In this document: positions 35,593-44,699 of the stretch, piece after piece
Layout: every line of letters starts with the position of its first letter
Position numbering within the stretch: the stretch's first letter is position 1
Assembly (NCBI RefSeq): GCF_013346935.1
Contig: NZ_JAAEEB010000006.1
Coordinates: 44,801-108,800 of the forward strand
Length of the DNA: 64,000 bases
Source of the DNA: Lactobacillus melliventris
Lineage (GTDB): Bacteria; Bacillota; Bacilli; Lactobacillales; Lactobacillaceae
Direction: 5' to 3'
Translations under genes and position numbers: made by a program
The notes under the pieces: model-generated
The model's database searches: none
What the model was told of the DNA's origin: nothing
Seen by the model: only the letters and a program-made list of their open reading frames with translations

Positions 35593-36360
35593 TTAGGCAA
35601 AATAAGCAGTATAAAATAACCAACCTGCTAAAACAATTGAAAAGACAAATGTAATCCAAGATACAATCTTTAAAGATAGGAACTTAATACTATATTGACC
35701 TAAATAGCCGCCAATAAATAAGCCAATTGCTAGCAATATGGCCATCATCCAGTTGATCTGGGCCCCAAAAATAAAAACAATTAGGGCTACCAAATTGGCT
35801 AAAGCGCCTACAAGATCTTTCATAGCGTTAATAGTATAAAACTCATCATCAGATAGATAATTAATGCAAATCAAATGAATTACACCAGCAGCAGCTCCAA
35901 AATAACCAGAGTAAACCCCTCCTAGAAACAAACCAATATAGGCTAAAAAAGCCTTCCCTTTAGTTCTTTTTCTAGCTTCATTTTTATTACTATTTTTGCC
36001 ACTTGTCATTATTAAACCAACCGCAGATAAAAGCACCAGAAACGGGACTATTTTTTCAAAGACTTTTCCAGGAAAAGAGATTAAAAGCAGCCCTCCTGCC
36101 ACCGCGCCAGATAACAAGAAAAGACAGTAGAAGCTGAACTCTTGCCAATGGCCTTTCATTTTTTTGGCAGAAGCTAAAAGTACACCAGGGCCCGTAAAAA
36201 TTAAAGCGGCTGTATTTGTGATATTCGCTGCAATTGGTGAGCAGCCCGCTATTAATAAGGCTGGATAAGATACCAAAGACGCCATACTGGCAACAGCAGA
36301 AATAATACCTGAAATGATACCCATCAAAATTAAAAAAATAACTAATATTGGCATACTCAT
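35593..36360 (-). CDS. TauE/SafE-family membrane transporter at the end of the rhamnose operon
   Basis: 255 aa with about seven or eight membrane helices and the internal repeat typical of TauE/SafE (GIISGIISAVASMASLVSYPALL, later GLFLGGVYSGYFGAAAGVIHL). The family exports sulfite or other small organic anions; here the substrate is unknown. It lies 78 bases after rhaD on the same strand, separated by a hairpin, so it may be co-transcribed and could move a product of rhamnose fermentation such as lactaldehyde-derived acids (speculative). Confidence 0.75.
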   Translation of the reverse strand: MSMPILVIFLILMGIISGIISAVASMASLVSYPALLIAGCSPIAANITNTAALIFTGPGVLLASAKKMKGHWQEFSFYCLFLLSGAVAGGLLLISFPGKVFEKIVPFLVLLSAVGLIMTSGKNSNKNEARKRTKGKAFLAYIGLFLGGVYSGYFGAAAGVIHLICINYLSDDEFYTINAMKDLVGALANLVALIVFIFGAQINWMMAILLAIGLFIGGYLGQYSIKFLSLKIVSWITFVFSIVLAGWLFYTAYFA

Positions 36361-36380
36361 AATTGTTATCTCCCTTACAC

Positions 36381-36417
36381 AAAGAAAGTCGAAGCTAACT
36401 AACTCCGACTTTCTTTT
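36381..36417 (-). terminator. Hairpin between rhaD and the TauE-like gene
   Basis: AAAGAAAGTCG and CGACTTTCTTT form an 11-bp stem with a 15-base loop. The T-run on the minus strand is short (CTTTCTTTG), so termination may be partial. Confidence 0.55.
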
Positions 36418-36437
36418 ATACTCAACTCATTTTGCTT

Positions 36438-37259
36438 TTAATCTAAAAAACCTTCCCTGGGCGTAACATGGAAATACTTGGCAATTTCCACCAATTGCTT
36501 ATCAGTTATTTCGTCTAACCTGTTACCACCCTGCGCTTGAATCGCTGTAAAGATAGTAGCCGCTTTTTCAACAGTTTCAATTAAACCGAAGCATTCATCC
36601 GGTGTGTCACCCACTGCAAATATGCCATGGTGTGGCCACATAACAACTCTAAAGCCATCCGCAACTTTAGCAGCTGTGTGCTCACCAATAACTGTAGTAC
36701 CAGGTGTTTCGTAAGGAATAATTCCTATCCCTTCTGGCAAAACTGGCATTGATTCAGCTTGCATCTTCCAAATAGTTTTACTGAAATACTTTTCATCAAG
36801 TGGCTGAGTGAATGACATTGCAATCAAGTTGGTTAGGTGGCAGTGCATAACTACTCTTTGCCTGGGATCGAGCTTTAAACGAGCATGGTGATTCATTAAG
36901 TGAGTTGGAAATTCACTTGTGGGCAAAGCGCCATCGGTGTAACCCCAAACAATTTCACCTTTCTGGCCATCAGCACTAATACGAACTAAGCCCAAATCTT
37001 TTTCGGTATTTTGGAAAACATTCCTAAAATAGCGTCCTGTGCCTGTGACTAGAAAATACTGCCCCTTCAAACCACTAGCGTCAAAGCCAAGATCAAAAAC
37101 CCTTTTTACTTCTTTAACGTCTTCATATTCCTTTAGTTCTTCAGGAATAATACGGATACTCATATTACCGCCATTGCGCTCATCCCAACCATTGTCATAG
37201 CTTTGACGAGTGATATTACACATATCTTTAACAAATGTTGAATTGATAAACTTAGCCAT
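36438..37259 (-). CDS. rhaD: Rhamnulose-1-phosphate aldolase
   Basis: 273 aa, class II aldolase/adducin fold. The motifs WDERNGGNMSIRI and LVTGTGRYFRN, the zinc ligands in VVMHCHLTNLIAMSF and the later VVMWPHHGIFAVGD are clear. It splits rhamnulose-1-phosphate into dihydroxyacetone phosphate and lactaldehyde. Third gene of rhaB-rhaA-rhaD, 25 bases after rhaA. Confidence 0.95.
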   Translation of the reverse strand: MAKFINSTFVKDMCNITRQSYDNGWDERNGGNMSIRIIPEELKEYEDVKEVKRVFDLGFDASGLKGQYFLVTGTGRYFRNVFQNTEKDLGLVRISADGQKGEIVWGYTDGALPTSEFPTHLMNHHARLKLDPRQRVVMHCHLTNLIAMSFTQPLDEKYFSKTIWKMQAESMPVLPEGIGIIPYETPGTTVIGEHTAAKVADGFRVVMWPHHGIFAVGDTPDECFGLIETVEKAATIFTAIQAQGGNRLDEITDKQLVEIAKYFHVTPREGFLD

Positions 37260-37284
37260 TATTTAATCTCCAGAAACTTTCTTA

Positions 37285-38553
37285 TTAATTTCTCTTAAAT
37301 TGAACGTTCTTTTCATAATCTTTAAGTTCTTGATACCAATCCATCCCTACGGGAACATTATTTCTTAGGCAGAATTCATCCCATACAGCACCAAATGGGA
37401 ATGACTTTAATTCTTCAGTCTCTGCTAAGCGTAGAGTATAATCATAGTGATTTTCTGCATCTTTTAATTGGTCGATTGGAGCCAGCAATGCCAAAAGCAG
37501 AGCTTTTTGTGCTGAACGAGTACCAATTACCCAGGCAGAAACGCGATTAATTGAAGCATCAAAGAAGTCTAAGCCAATAACTGTCTTGGACAATAAGTTA
37601 TCCCTGACCAAAGCCCGCATCATTTTAATTAACATGTCATTCATTGCAGGTACGTGATCACTGTCCCAGTGAACCGGACGAGATAAGTGTAAGAACATGC
37701 CCTTGCCAAATGCCAAGAATGATGACAGGTAATCAGAAGGATCCTCAGCTTCATGGAAGTGACCAATATCCATACACCAATCTTTACCTCTTGTTAAAGC
37801 ATAGTTGTTGTAAAAGAGGTGAGAACCAACTGTGTAACTTTCAACACCGGTACCAAACAATTTGCCTTCATATGATTCCATGGTGTTCTTTTCATCATAT
37901 TTCTCTTCGTTAATTTGATCTAATGAATCAATCAAACGCTCACGTGGATCCAATCTACTGATAGGTTCATCCTTCATACCATCCATAATCCAGAAGTTGT
38001 CAATTGATTGTGCTTTTTGCTCTTCGCCAAAGTAATTAGAAATTGCACGTGCATTTTTACCAACTTGAATCCAGTAATCGCGAACGCTTTTTTCAGGACT
38101 TGCTAAAGTCATATTTTCCTTTACTTTAGGACTTGAGAAAAATGTCGGATTGAAATCAAGGTAAATATCATTCTTCTTTGCCCAGTCAACCCAGAACTTA
38201 AAGTCTTCTGGTCCAACTTCAGACACATCCTTCTTTTTACCGTCAGTCACAGCGTAAATTTGGTGCAGTTGCAATCTTTGCTTTGCTGGAATTAACTTAA
38301 AGGCTTCATCCAAGTCATTAGTTAATTCTTCAGGTGTTCTTGCAATGCCAGGGTAATTACCCGATACGCCAATTCCTCCAGACAAAGCAGCATCTGGTGT
38401 TAGGAAGCCATGGATATCATCTCCTTGCCAGCAAGGAAGAGATACACGAATATTTTGTAACTTCTTTAAAACCTTCTCTGTATCAACACCAACTTCTGCG
38501 TAACGTTCTTTAGCAACTTGATATGCTGTTTCAACTGCTTTTTCACTAACCAT
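37285..38553 (-). CDS. rhaA: L-rhamnose isomerase
   Basis: 422 aa, normal length. Family signatures include RVSLPCWQGDDIHGF near the N-terminus, DGKKKDVSEVGPEDF, VGSHLFYNNYALTRGKDWCMD and LDFFDASINRVSAW. It converts L-rhamnose to L-rhamnulose using a divalent metal. It is preceded by a 200-base gap after rhaB that contains a tandem repeat and possibly a second promoter. Confidence 0.95.
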   Translation of the reverse strand: MVSEKAVETAYQVAKERYAEVGVDTEKVLKKLQNIRVSLPCWQGDDIHGFLTPDAALSGGIGVSGNYPGIARTPEELTNDLDEAFKLIPAKQRLQLHQIYAVTDGKKKDVSEVGPEDFKFWVDWAKKNDIYLDFNPTFFSSPKVKENMTLASPEKSVRDYWIQVGKNARAISNYFGEEQKAQSIDNFWIMDGMKDEPISRLDPRERLIDSLDQINEEKYDEKNTMESYEGKLFGTGVESYTVGSHLFYNNYALTRGKDWCMDIGHFHEAEDPSDYLSSFLAFGKGMFLHLSRPVHWDSDHVPAMNDMLIKMMRALVRDNLLSKTVIGLDFFDASINRVSAWVIGTRSAQKALLLALLAPIDQLKDAENHYDYTLRLAETEELKSFPFGAVWDEFCLRNNVPVGMDWYQELKDYEKNVQFKRN

Positions 38554-38576
38554 CGTTATTCTCCTTTTATTAAAAA

Positions 38577-38606
38577 ACTTCTAAATAAATAACTTCTAAA
38601 TAAATA
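38577..38606. repeat. Two-copy 15-bp tandem repeat upstream of rhaA
   Basis: AACTTCTAAATAAAT is repeated twice in tandem and followed by a third partial copy (AACTA). It lies 24 bases before the rhaA start in the rhaB-rhaA gap. The imperfect pair CTGTAAGG/GCTTACTG is about 35 bases further upstream. These could be AraC-type half-sites. Confidence 0.6.
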
Positions 38607-38756
38607 ACTAGACTATTCCTTGAGCTTGCATGCATAGGTCTACTGTAAGGTTTGCTTACTGCACAAATTTTCGTTCAAATATCGTGGACAATTGCATATG
38701 ATTTTTATGATGCATTCTGACACTGATTTTATTTTTTATTTTAACTGGGCCCACTG

Positions 38757-40229
38757 TTATATTGCTCCACCCCGTTTAGCTGTGTGCAAAAAGTTAATGT
38801 AGTCATCAAGAATGCCTAAGTATTTACCCTGTTCAGGTTTAAAATGCTTAATTGCAAATGAATCTTTAATAATTTGTCGCGCCGTTGAAACATTTGCAAC
38901 ATCGTTTCTGGTAATCATTTGAACTGCTAAATTACCGATTGCTGTAGCTTCGCTTGGTCCAGCATAAACATCGATGCCAGCAATTGTGCTCGTCAACTGA
39001 TTTAGCAAGGCAACGTTTGATCCACCACCAACAATATTCAAAGTATCAATTTGGTATCCTATAATATGATTTAACTTTTGAATTTCATAAGCATAAAATA
39101 AAGCTAAATTGGAGTAAATCGCCATCGCTATTTCACCAGGTGTTTTTGGAACTCTTTGGCCTGTTTCTTGACAATAAGCCTGAATTTCTTGGATCATATT
39201 TTTGGGATTAACAAACCGTTCGTCGTTAATATTAATAAATTGACTAAACGGTTTAGTATTGCTGGCCAATTCTGCTAATTCACTGAAGGAATACTTATCA
39301 TTAAAATCACGTTTTACACATTGAACCATCCACAGCCCCATGATATTTTTTAAAAATCTATAGGTGCCATAAGCGCCCCATTCATTAGTGTAATTTTCTT
39401 TATATGCATCTGGACCATTTTCTGGAACATTGAGTTCTGTTCCCAGAAGCGACCATGTGCCTGAAGAAATATATGCCCAATGATGTCCTATTCCAGGAGT
39501 GCCGACTACAGCTGAAGCTGTATCATGGGTTGCGACTGTAATCACATCAGTATCAGGCAAATCATAACTTTGAAATTCTTCTCGCTTCAGTTTACCAAGC
39601 GGGGTACCAGCATCAACTAATTTAGGAAATTGATCTTGTCTCACATTAACTTCTTTTAGCAGATTCTGATCAAACAAGCCTTCTCTGAGACTCAACATTT
39701 GTGTAGTTGAAGCATTTGTCGTCTCTAAAACTGCTTTCCCGGTGAGAACATATCCAATATAATCAGGAATCATCATGATCTTATCCGTTTGAGCCAGAAG
39801 TTCTTTGTTTTCCTCAAACAACTGGTAGAGAGTATTGAAATCCAGAAATTGGATTCCTGTCTTTTGATAAATCTGTCCCTTAGATACTTTAGCTGTTAAT
39901 TCCTTAATTGCATTCGTGGTTCTCTTATCACGATAGCTAATCGGATCATCAAGCTTATTTCCATCTTTTCCTACTAGAACATAGTCAACTGCCCAAGTAT
40001 CAATTCCTAAAGAAACTTTACTAAAGCCAGCTCTTTTTATTTTTTGCAGACCTAATAAAATCTCTTTAATAATATGGTCAATATCCCAGCGGTCATGTCC
40101 GTTTTTTAAGGTAAAACCATTTTTAAAACGATGCATTTCTGTTAAGACCATTTTGCCATTTTTTAATTGACTTAGCATCAGACGGCCACTTGAAGCACCA
40201 ATGTCTACCGCTACATAGGTCTTTGTCAA
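38757..40229 (-). CDS. rhaB: Rhamnulokinase
   Basis: 490 aa of the FGGY kinase family. [17 protein letters not shown] at the N-terminus is the first phosphate motif; [28 protein letters not shown] and the C-terminal [17 protein letters not shown] are further signatures. It phosphorylates L-rhamnulose at C1. First gene of the operon, transcribed away from the AraC regulator, with a full-match cre site upstream. Confidence 0.95.
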   Translation of the reverse strand: MTKTYVAVDIGASSGRLMLSQLKNGKMVLTEMHRFKNGFTLKNGHDRWDIDHIIKEILLGLQKIKRAGFSKVSLGIDTWAVDYVLVGKDGNKLDDPISYRDKRTTNAIKELTAKVSKGQIYQKTGIQFLDFNTLYQLFEENKELLAQTDKIMMIPDYIGYVLTGKAVLETTNASTTQMLSLREGLFDQNLLKEVNVRQDQFPKLVDAGTPLGKLKREEFQSYDLPDTDVITVATHDTASAVVGTPGIGHHWAYISSGTWSLLGTELNVPENGPDAYKENYTNEWGAYGTYRFLKNIMGLWMVQCVKRDFNDKYSFSELAELASNTKPFSQFININDERFVNPKNMIQEIQAYCQETGQRVPKTPGEIAMAIYSNLALFYAYEIQKLNHIIGYQIDTLNIVGGGSNVALLNQLTSTIAGIDVYAGPSEATAIGNLAVQMITRNDVANVSTARQIIKDSFAIKHFKPEQGKYLGILDDYINFLHTAKRGGAI

Positions 40230-40278
40230 TTATAATCACCTCACTTTCAAACCTTACAGTTATATTTATACGTTAAAA

Positions 40279-40292
40279 TGTCACCGCTTACA
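40279..40292 (-). promoter_or_regulatory. cre site upstream of rhaB
   Basis: On the minus strand TGTAAGCGGTGACA matches the cre consensus TGWNANCGNTNWCA at all 14 positions, 50 bases before rhaB. It predicts CcpA repression of rhamnose use. Confidence 0.75.
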
Positions 40293-40473
40293 ATGACATA
40301 TAAGGTTGCGTATTGTATCATATTGGTAGGTCTATTTTGATTTGAAATATTTATTCATTAGTTTTATAGCACCATAACATAAGTATTAATTACATTTATT
40401 TATAAACTTATCTATTCTGAAGATAATATCAAATAACAATATGATAGGTAGTTATATTTGAGGTAGTAAATGG

Positions 40474-41445
40474 ATGAACAATGAATTACTAAGCAAACTA
40501 AAAGAACTAAATCCGGTGGAAAAAAAGCAATATAATGAACAACTTTTTATTAATGACTTTAACGATAAAACCTTGCTACATGCTTCAGACAAAAAATTTG
40601 TCCCTATTTTTACGGAGGAATTTTTTAAAGGTAAAAACATATATGTCAGTAAGCACAACCGCTTTGCGCCCTATCCTAAACATACCCATACATTCTTGGA
40701 AATGAATTATATGGTATCAGGAAGTGCCAAGGAAAAAGTGAATGGTCATACCATTTATTTAAACGAAGGAGATATTTTATTATTAGGTGTCGGCACTACC
40801 CATTCAATTGCTACTCTGGGTAAAGATGACATTTTGATAAATATTATTTTCAGAAATAATATTAGTTTCTCTTTAGAAAATTTAAGAATCATTGGCAAGA
40901 CCAAGAATGTTCTGTCCAGCTTTATTTTGGCCAATGACAACTCACATGATTTTATGATTTATAGAAAAAAGCATACTGAATCATCAATTCGCCAAATAGC
41001 CAATTTAATAATTGAAGAATATTACTTTGACAAAAATTTTTCTGATAAGCTGATTGACAGTTACCTCAATTCGTTATTGATATTGTTATCAAGAAATACC
41101 AACATCCATTCTGACAAGATTTTAAAAGAAAATACTCCCGATATTATTCTTTATATTTTGAAAGAAATATCTGCTAACAGTGCCAACATTTCTCTATCTT
41201 ATATTGCAAAAAAGACTAATTATAGTCGCTCTTACTTAGGCAATTTATTTAAGAAAACTGTGGGTAAATCTTTTTCAGATGCACTAACTGAACAACGGCT
41301 ACTAGATGCATACAACCTACTTAATTCAACTAATTTGTCAATTTCTGATATTATTCAAAAGGTAGGAATTTCAAACAAAACTTTCTTTTACCAAAAGTTT
41401 AAGAATAAATTTAACTGCCTTCCTAGTGAAATTCGCTATTTTTAA
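40474..41445 (+). CDS. AraC-family regulator of the rhamnose operon
   Basis: 323 aa with an N-terminal cupin domain (YPKHTHTFLEMNYMVSG, then LNEGDILLLG) and a C-terminal AraC DNA-binding domain (ISLSYIAKKTNYSRSYLGNLFKKTVG and LSISDIIQKVGISNKTFFYQKF). It is divergent from rhaB and the natural candidate for a RhaS/RhaR-type activator. Its DNA-binding domain differs clearly from that of the AraC protein at 34601. Confidence 0.9.
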   Translation: MNNELLSKLKELNPVEKKQYNEQLFINDFNDKTLLHASDKKFVPIFTEEFFKGKNIYVSKHNRFAPYPKHTHTFLEMNYMVSGSAKEKVNGHTIYLNEGDILLLGVGTTHSIATLGKDDILINIIFRNNISFSLENLRIIGKTKNVLSSFILANDNSHDFMIYRKKHTESSIRQIANLIIEEYYFDKNFSDKLIDSYLNSLLILLSRNTNIHSDKILKENTPDIILYILKEISANSANISLSYIAKKTNYSRSYLGNLFKKTVGKSFSDALTEQRLLDAYNLLNSTNLSISDIIQKVGISNKTFFYQKFKNKFNCLPSEIRYF

Positions 41446-41446
41446 A

Positions 41447-41491
41447 TAAAAAAGATCATTCATTTAACCTCAATTAGGTCATGAATGACTT
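41447..41491. terminator. Terminator after the rhamnose AraC gene
   Basis: A hairpin built from CATTCAT, AACCT, AGGT and ATGAATG is flanked by A- and T-runs (AAAAAAG and CTTTT). It overlaps the end of the decayed higA frame. Confidence 0.6.
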
Positions 41492-41757
41492 TTAAGCCAA
41501 TTAATACACTGATAAATCTGTTTACGAAAAGCTATATCTTCCTGTAAATTTTAAAAATACTTGTTACTCACGCCAAATACTCTTCCTAATCTAATAGAAG
41601 TATCGACTGTTATTCCAATTCTATCATGCAATATGTTTTGAATTCTTGAAGTAGGCACACCTATTAATTTTGCTAGTTTATATGCAGAAATTTGCAACGG
41701 CTTCATAATTTCTTCTTTTAGTATTTCTCCAATTGTGGGTTTCGTAATTTTACTCAT
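41479..41757 (-). pseudogene. higA-like antitoxin with premature stop
   Basis: The frame MSKITKPTIGEILKEE...LQISAYKLAKLIGVPTSRI...RLGRVFGVSNKYF is a HigA-type XRE antitoxin. Family proteins continue with a W-L-N-L-Q-like segment; here a TAA (41551-41553) replaces one residue, and the same frame continues beyond it as NLQEDIAFRKQIYQ to a natural stop at 41479. That is a single nonsense change in an otherwise full-length gene. The DNA-binding part (66 residues) could still be made. A higB remnant precedes it. Confidence 0.75.
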
Positions 41758-41773
41758 TTTATTAAACTCTCGA

Positions 41774-41800
41774 TTAGTGATAATCAACAATTTCTACATT
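41774..41800 (-). pseudogene. Remnant of the higB toxin C-terminus
   Basis: Just before higA the minus strand encodes NVEIVDYH and a stop, the conserved end of HigB/RelE-type toxins, ending 16 bases before the higA ATG. Upstream the frame is broken by stops within about 15 codons, so the toxin body is lost. Confidence 0.6.
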
Positions 41801-41872
41801 TGTAAAAATATTTTGTTTTTATTCTGAAGTTTTACCTGATTATCCAAATCTATTTAATACAGGTGCAATATA

Positions 41873-41920
41873 AAAAACCTTTCAAGCGCTCACCCATTAG
41901 GACTTCTTTGAAAGGTTTTG
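41873..41920 (-). terminator. Displaced chromosomal terminator next to the att site
   Basis: CAAAACCTTTCAA and TTGAAAGGTTTTTT form a 12-bp stem with a T-run on the minus strand. It lies just outside the element, downstream of the left att copy, and fits the original terminator of the tRNA-Thr gene before insertion. Confidence 0.55.
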
Positions 41921-41940
41921 AACTATCTGAAATTTAAAAA

Positions 41941-41953
41941 TGCTGATTGCCAG
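41941..41953. repeat. Left attachment site core
   Basis: TGCTGATTGCCAG, identical to 55531-55543, the end of the tRNA-Thr gene. The bases on either side differ between the copies, so the crossover lies within these 13 bases. Confidence 0.85.
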
Positions 41954-42005
41954 TGTAGCATTAACCTTTTAAGCCTTGCTAATCTAGCATTTACAACTAT
42001 TGTAT

Positions 42006-43238
42006 CTAATTTTGTGTGACTAACTGTGAGCTAACGACATTTAACATATCTTCGTTCTTATCTTGGTCAACATGAACATAAACTTTCATAAACGTTTTTA
42101 GTGAATGTCCTAACCGATAAGCTGCCCAAGGGTAACTCATACTTGGAATATTAGCTAATTTAGTTGCTATAGTATGACGACAAGTATACATACTAACACG
42201 CAAGCCACGATTATTAACGCCTATCTTTTTACAGATTTTACGCATCATGTCATTTAAGCCACGTTGATCTATTGGCATCCCTAACGAACATAAATTATAA
42301 GTAGTTAATGCTAATAAAATATAATCCTGTTCATTATCTAAACCATATTCTTGCAATACATCTGTTTGCTTTTCTTTAAAAATCATTAATATTTGATATA
42401 AGTTTTCAGATATTGGCAAAGTTAATCTTTTAGCCCCTTTAGGTCTAGTTTTCAAATGACCATTTAGCTTCTTTGCCTTGCTATTCCAAGAATCGTTAAT
42501 TTCAAACACTACTTTACCATGATCTTTAGTCAAATTAGCCCATTTCAAAGCTTGAATTTCTTGCGGTCGCATTCCTGTCTCTAAAGCAATCCAGATTGCC
42601 AAGCGACTACACCAATAATTAGGTTTTATTGACTTCAACCGCTCCTTAATATCAGTGATAATGGCAATAATTTCTTTATCAGAAAAAACATATTTTTCAT
42701 CTGGTACAGTCATTTCATCATTACGAAAGAATTTATACAAGGCTTTTATAGGAACAGGATTTTTTACTATCTTGTCCAGTGAACTAAAGTAACATCTAAT
42801 ATTTTGTAATTGGCGGTCAATTGTTGTATGTGGTGCTACACTGGCATGATGTTTTTGCACATAATTACGGGCAAACTGTCGAATATCAGTTTCAGTAATA
42901 TCTTTTACTTTTTTATCACCAAAATAGTCTTTTAATAGCCTAATTGTATAAGTCCATGCTTTATAAGTAGTTGCCGATTGCCATCTACCTAACTTATGCT
43001 CGCTTTCGATAAAACTTTTATATGATTGCACTAGCGGTTGACTCAGTTCTTGGTAATTGCCGTGCGGATTAGAACGGAAATCTACCCACATTTTTTCATA
43101 TAAAGCCTTAGCTGCCCGATAATTGTCGGCAACTTGACTAGGAACAGGAATAACTTTCCCAGTATGCTCATCTCTTGGTTGTATTCTTACTCGATACTTA
43201 CCAGCTTTCTTTCCTTTATTAATTTTACTAATTGGCAT
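42006..43238 (-). CDS. int: Tyrosine recombinase/integrase
   Basis: 410 aa. An N-terminal arm-binding AP2-like region (GKYRVRIQPRDEHTGK) and a SAM-like core-binding domain precede the catalytic domain. Candidate active residues are Arg224 (TGMRPQEI), Arg354 (YTCRHTIAT), His378 (RLGHSLKTF) and Tyr387 (KVYVH). The HxxR histidine position is Tyr351 here. It would catalyse integration at the tRNA-Thr 3' end and excision. Its 3' end lies 65 bases from the left att core and carries an arm-site-like sequence inside the coding region. Confidence 0.93.
   Translation of the reverse strand: MPISKINKGKKAGKYRVRIQPRDEHTGKVIPVPSQVADNYRAAKALYEKMWVDFRSNPHGNYQELSQPLVQSYKSFIESEHKLGRWQSATTYKAWTYTIRLLKDYFGDKKVKDITETDIRQFARNYVQKHHASVAPHTTIDRQLQNIRCYFSSLDKIVKNPVPIKALYKFFRNDEMTVPDEKYVFSDKEIIAIITDIKERLKSIKPNYWCSRLAIWIALETGMRPQEIQALKWANLTKDHGKVVFEINDSWNSKAKKLNGHLKTRPKGAKRLTLPISENLYQILMIFKEKQTDVLQEYGLDNEQDYILLALTTYNLCSLGMPIDQRGLNDMMRKICKKIGVNNRGLRVSMYTCRHTIATKLANIPSMSYPWAAYRLGHSLKTFMKVYVHVDQDKNEDMLNVVSSQLVTQN
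42012..42030. promoter_or_regulatory. Candidate integrase arm-type site, left end
   Basis: TTGTGTGACTAACTGTGAG, 60 bases inside the left att core, shares TTGTGTGACTA with repeats near the right end (55291-55313 and 55397-55420). Confidence 0.5.
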
Positions 43239-43302
43239 GTTTATTCTCCTTTTACTTTTAGGAAGAACATACCCTTGATTACTTTAAATTTTACCACAAT
43301 AA

Positions 43303-43491
43303 TCACCGCTTTCTGATCCAATTTACTACTTCATCATAGTTATAAAATTTCCTACCCCCTGGCGTTATGCGGTGAAACGGCATACCTAATTTAGTTAATT
43401 TGAAAAAATAAGTATTAGAAATTTCTAACTTTTTTGCTATTTGTCGGGCATTTAATAACTCATTGCCAAACATTTTTACATCTTCTTTCAT
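43303..43491 (-). CDS. Excisionase-like HTH protein
   Basis: 62 aa from the chosen start. The sequence NARQIAKKLEISNTYFFKLTKLGMPFHRI...FYNYDEVVNWIRKR is the helix_turn_helix_17/MerR-like fold of small excisionases. A longer frame begins at 43629 inside rep; the ATG at 43491 follows the rep stop by four bases and needs no overlap, so it is preferred. It sits between rep and int, where recombination-directionality factors usually lie. Confidence 0.7.
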   Translation of the reverse strand: MKEDVKMFGNELLNARQIAKKLEISNTYFFKLTKLGMPFHRITPGGRKFYNYDEVVNWIRKR

Positions 43492-43495
43492 TGTT

Positions 43496-44536
43496 TTATC
43501 TACCACCAAATAACTCTTCAAATTCAGATTCATTATCTTGAAAAACTTCCGCAATAAATTTTGGTGTAATATGAATTGCATGAACCCGCCTTTTAAGCTG
43601 TTCAAAGGTATCTGTTTTTTCATCAGCAATTTTCACATGTTGATAAAATTCAAACGGACTATAAGGAGTAGTAATAATCAACATTTCAACATTTAATTTC
43701 ACATCATGGTAGCGTCTTGGTGCTACTTTATCATGCTCATAAGGATCTAGTAGCCTTAATAAGTCGGCATATCTAAAATCATTGGGACGCAAATCATTCA
43801 GAATTACATAATGTTCACCATGATAATCTTGAAAGTAATCCCGACTGCTGCCTAAGATAGCAACTTTTTCACCACGAACTAGCTTATTTGCATAACGTGT
43901 TTTACCAACTCCAGCTTCGCCCCATAACCAAATTGTTTCTGCTTTGCGATCATGATATTCATGTAACCATTCCTCATGCTTTTTATCCGCAATTAATTTA
44001 GTAATATTGTCAATCACGCTTTTTCTTTTAGCAACTTCAGCTAAACCAATAATATCCGCTAATTCTTGATAATCAATTTCTTCATTAGCATATTGCGTTA
44101 AGAAATTAGCCACTACTTTAGAATTTAACCTGCTTTGGTTAACACTGCTTTGTATTTCAGTAATCCTTGCGGGAAAATCAAATGAAGCCACCACACTATT
44201 AGGATCGTATTGATACTTATCTTTAGCTTCCAATGTTGCATGAATTAGATAGCTATAAGCATTACTGATTCTTCCTTGCCAAACTTCTAAATATTGCGGT
44301 TTATCATTAAAAAGCCTTACAACATGAGAAAGTATTTGCGGATTAGCATATTTTAAGACCACATGTAGATGTTTCCTAATTAGCCTATTACCTTGATCCA
44401 AATCTTGGTCATGAATGATATAAGCCCACTCTTGAATATTAGCCTTAGTTAAAATATTGGTTAGTTCAGTAAAATCTATCTTTAAATGGGCAAAATCTTG
44501 CATATACATAAACTGTCTAGCTCTAATCTCTGCCAT
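43496..44536 (-). CDS. rep: Rolling-circle Rep with HUH nuclease and SF3 helicase domains (CRESS-like)
   Basis: 346 aa. The N-terminal HUH endonuclease has the metal motif KHLHVVLKY (His56, His58) and a candidate catalytic tyrosine in NAYSYLIHAT (Tyr94 or Tyr96). The C-terminal superfamily 3 helicase has Walker A GEAGVGKT (206-213), Walker B-like HYVILNDLRP and a later TTPYSPFEFY sensor region. The same two-domain architecture is known from CRESS-DNA virus Reps and related Firmicutes plasmid Reps. It would nick an origin, probably the hairpin region just upstream of its start, and may also act as relaxase. Confidence 0.85.
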   Translation of the reverse strand: MAEIRARQFMYMQDFAHLKIDFTELTNILTKANIQEWAYIIHDQDLDQGNRLIRKHLHVVLKYANPQILSHVVRLFNDKPQYLEVWQGRISNAYSYLIHATLEAKDKYQYDPNSVVASFDFPARITEIQSSVNQSRLNSKVVANFLTQYANEEIDYQELADIIGLAEVAKRKSVIDNITKLIADKKHEEWLHEYHDRKAETIWLWGEAGVGKTRYANKLVRGEKVAILGSSRDYFQDYHGEHYVILNDLRPNDFRYADLLRLLDPYEHDKVAPRRYHDVKLNVEMLIITTPYSPFEFYQHVKIADEKTDTFEQLKRRVHAIHITPKFIAEVFQDNESEFEELFGGR

Positions 44537-44558
44537 ATAATTCCCTTCTGCACAGTTT

Positions 44559-44699
44559 GCACACTTTTAACATTTGCCATAACAAGCCCAGCAAATGTTG
44601 TCACATCAGTGCTTAGCACACTTACACAGTAGAATATTTATAAATTATGCAAGGTGCCATTCTTTTTGTCTTGAGGACAAAGCTGGCACCTTGCTTCTA
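44559..44699. other. Candidate replication origin/nick region upstream of rep
   Basis: The gap holds GCACACTT twice (44559-44566 and 44616-44623), an inverted repeat AACATTTGC/GCAAATGTT (44569-44577 and 44591-44599), and a large hairpin with GCAAGGTGCCA (44649-44659) pairing TGGCACCTTGC (44684-44694). Inside the latter, TTTGTC pairs with GACAAA around a TTGAG-like loop. Repeats plus a bipartite stem-loop directly before a HUH Rep are what a double-strand origin looks like; the big hairpin may also serve as terminator. Confidence 0.5.

Noticed and set aside
36056..36382. 108-aa open frame overlapping the TauE-like gene
   Set aside because: It is in another frame of a clear membrane-protein gene and has no independent signal.
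38577..38606. CRISPR-like repeat
   Set aside because: It has two tandem copies without spacers and no cas genes; no CRISPR array was seen anywhere in the window.
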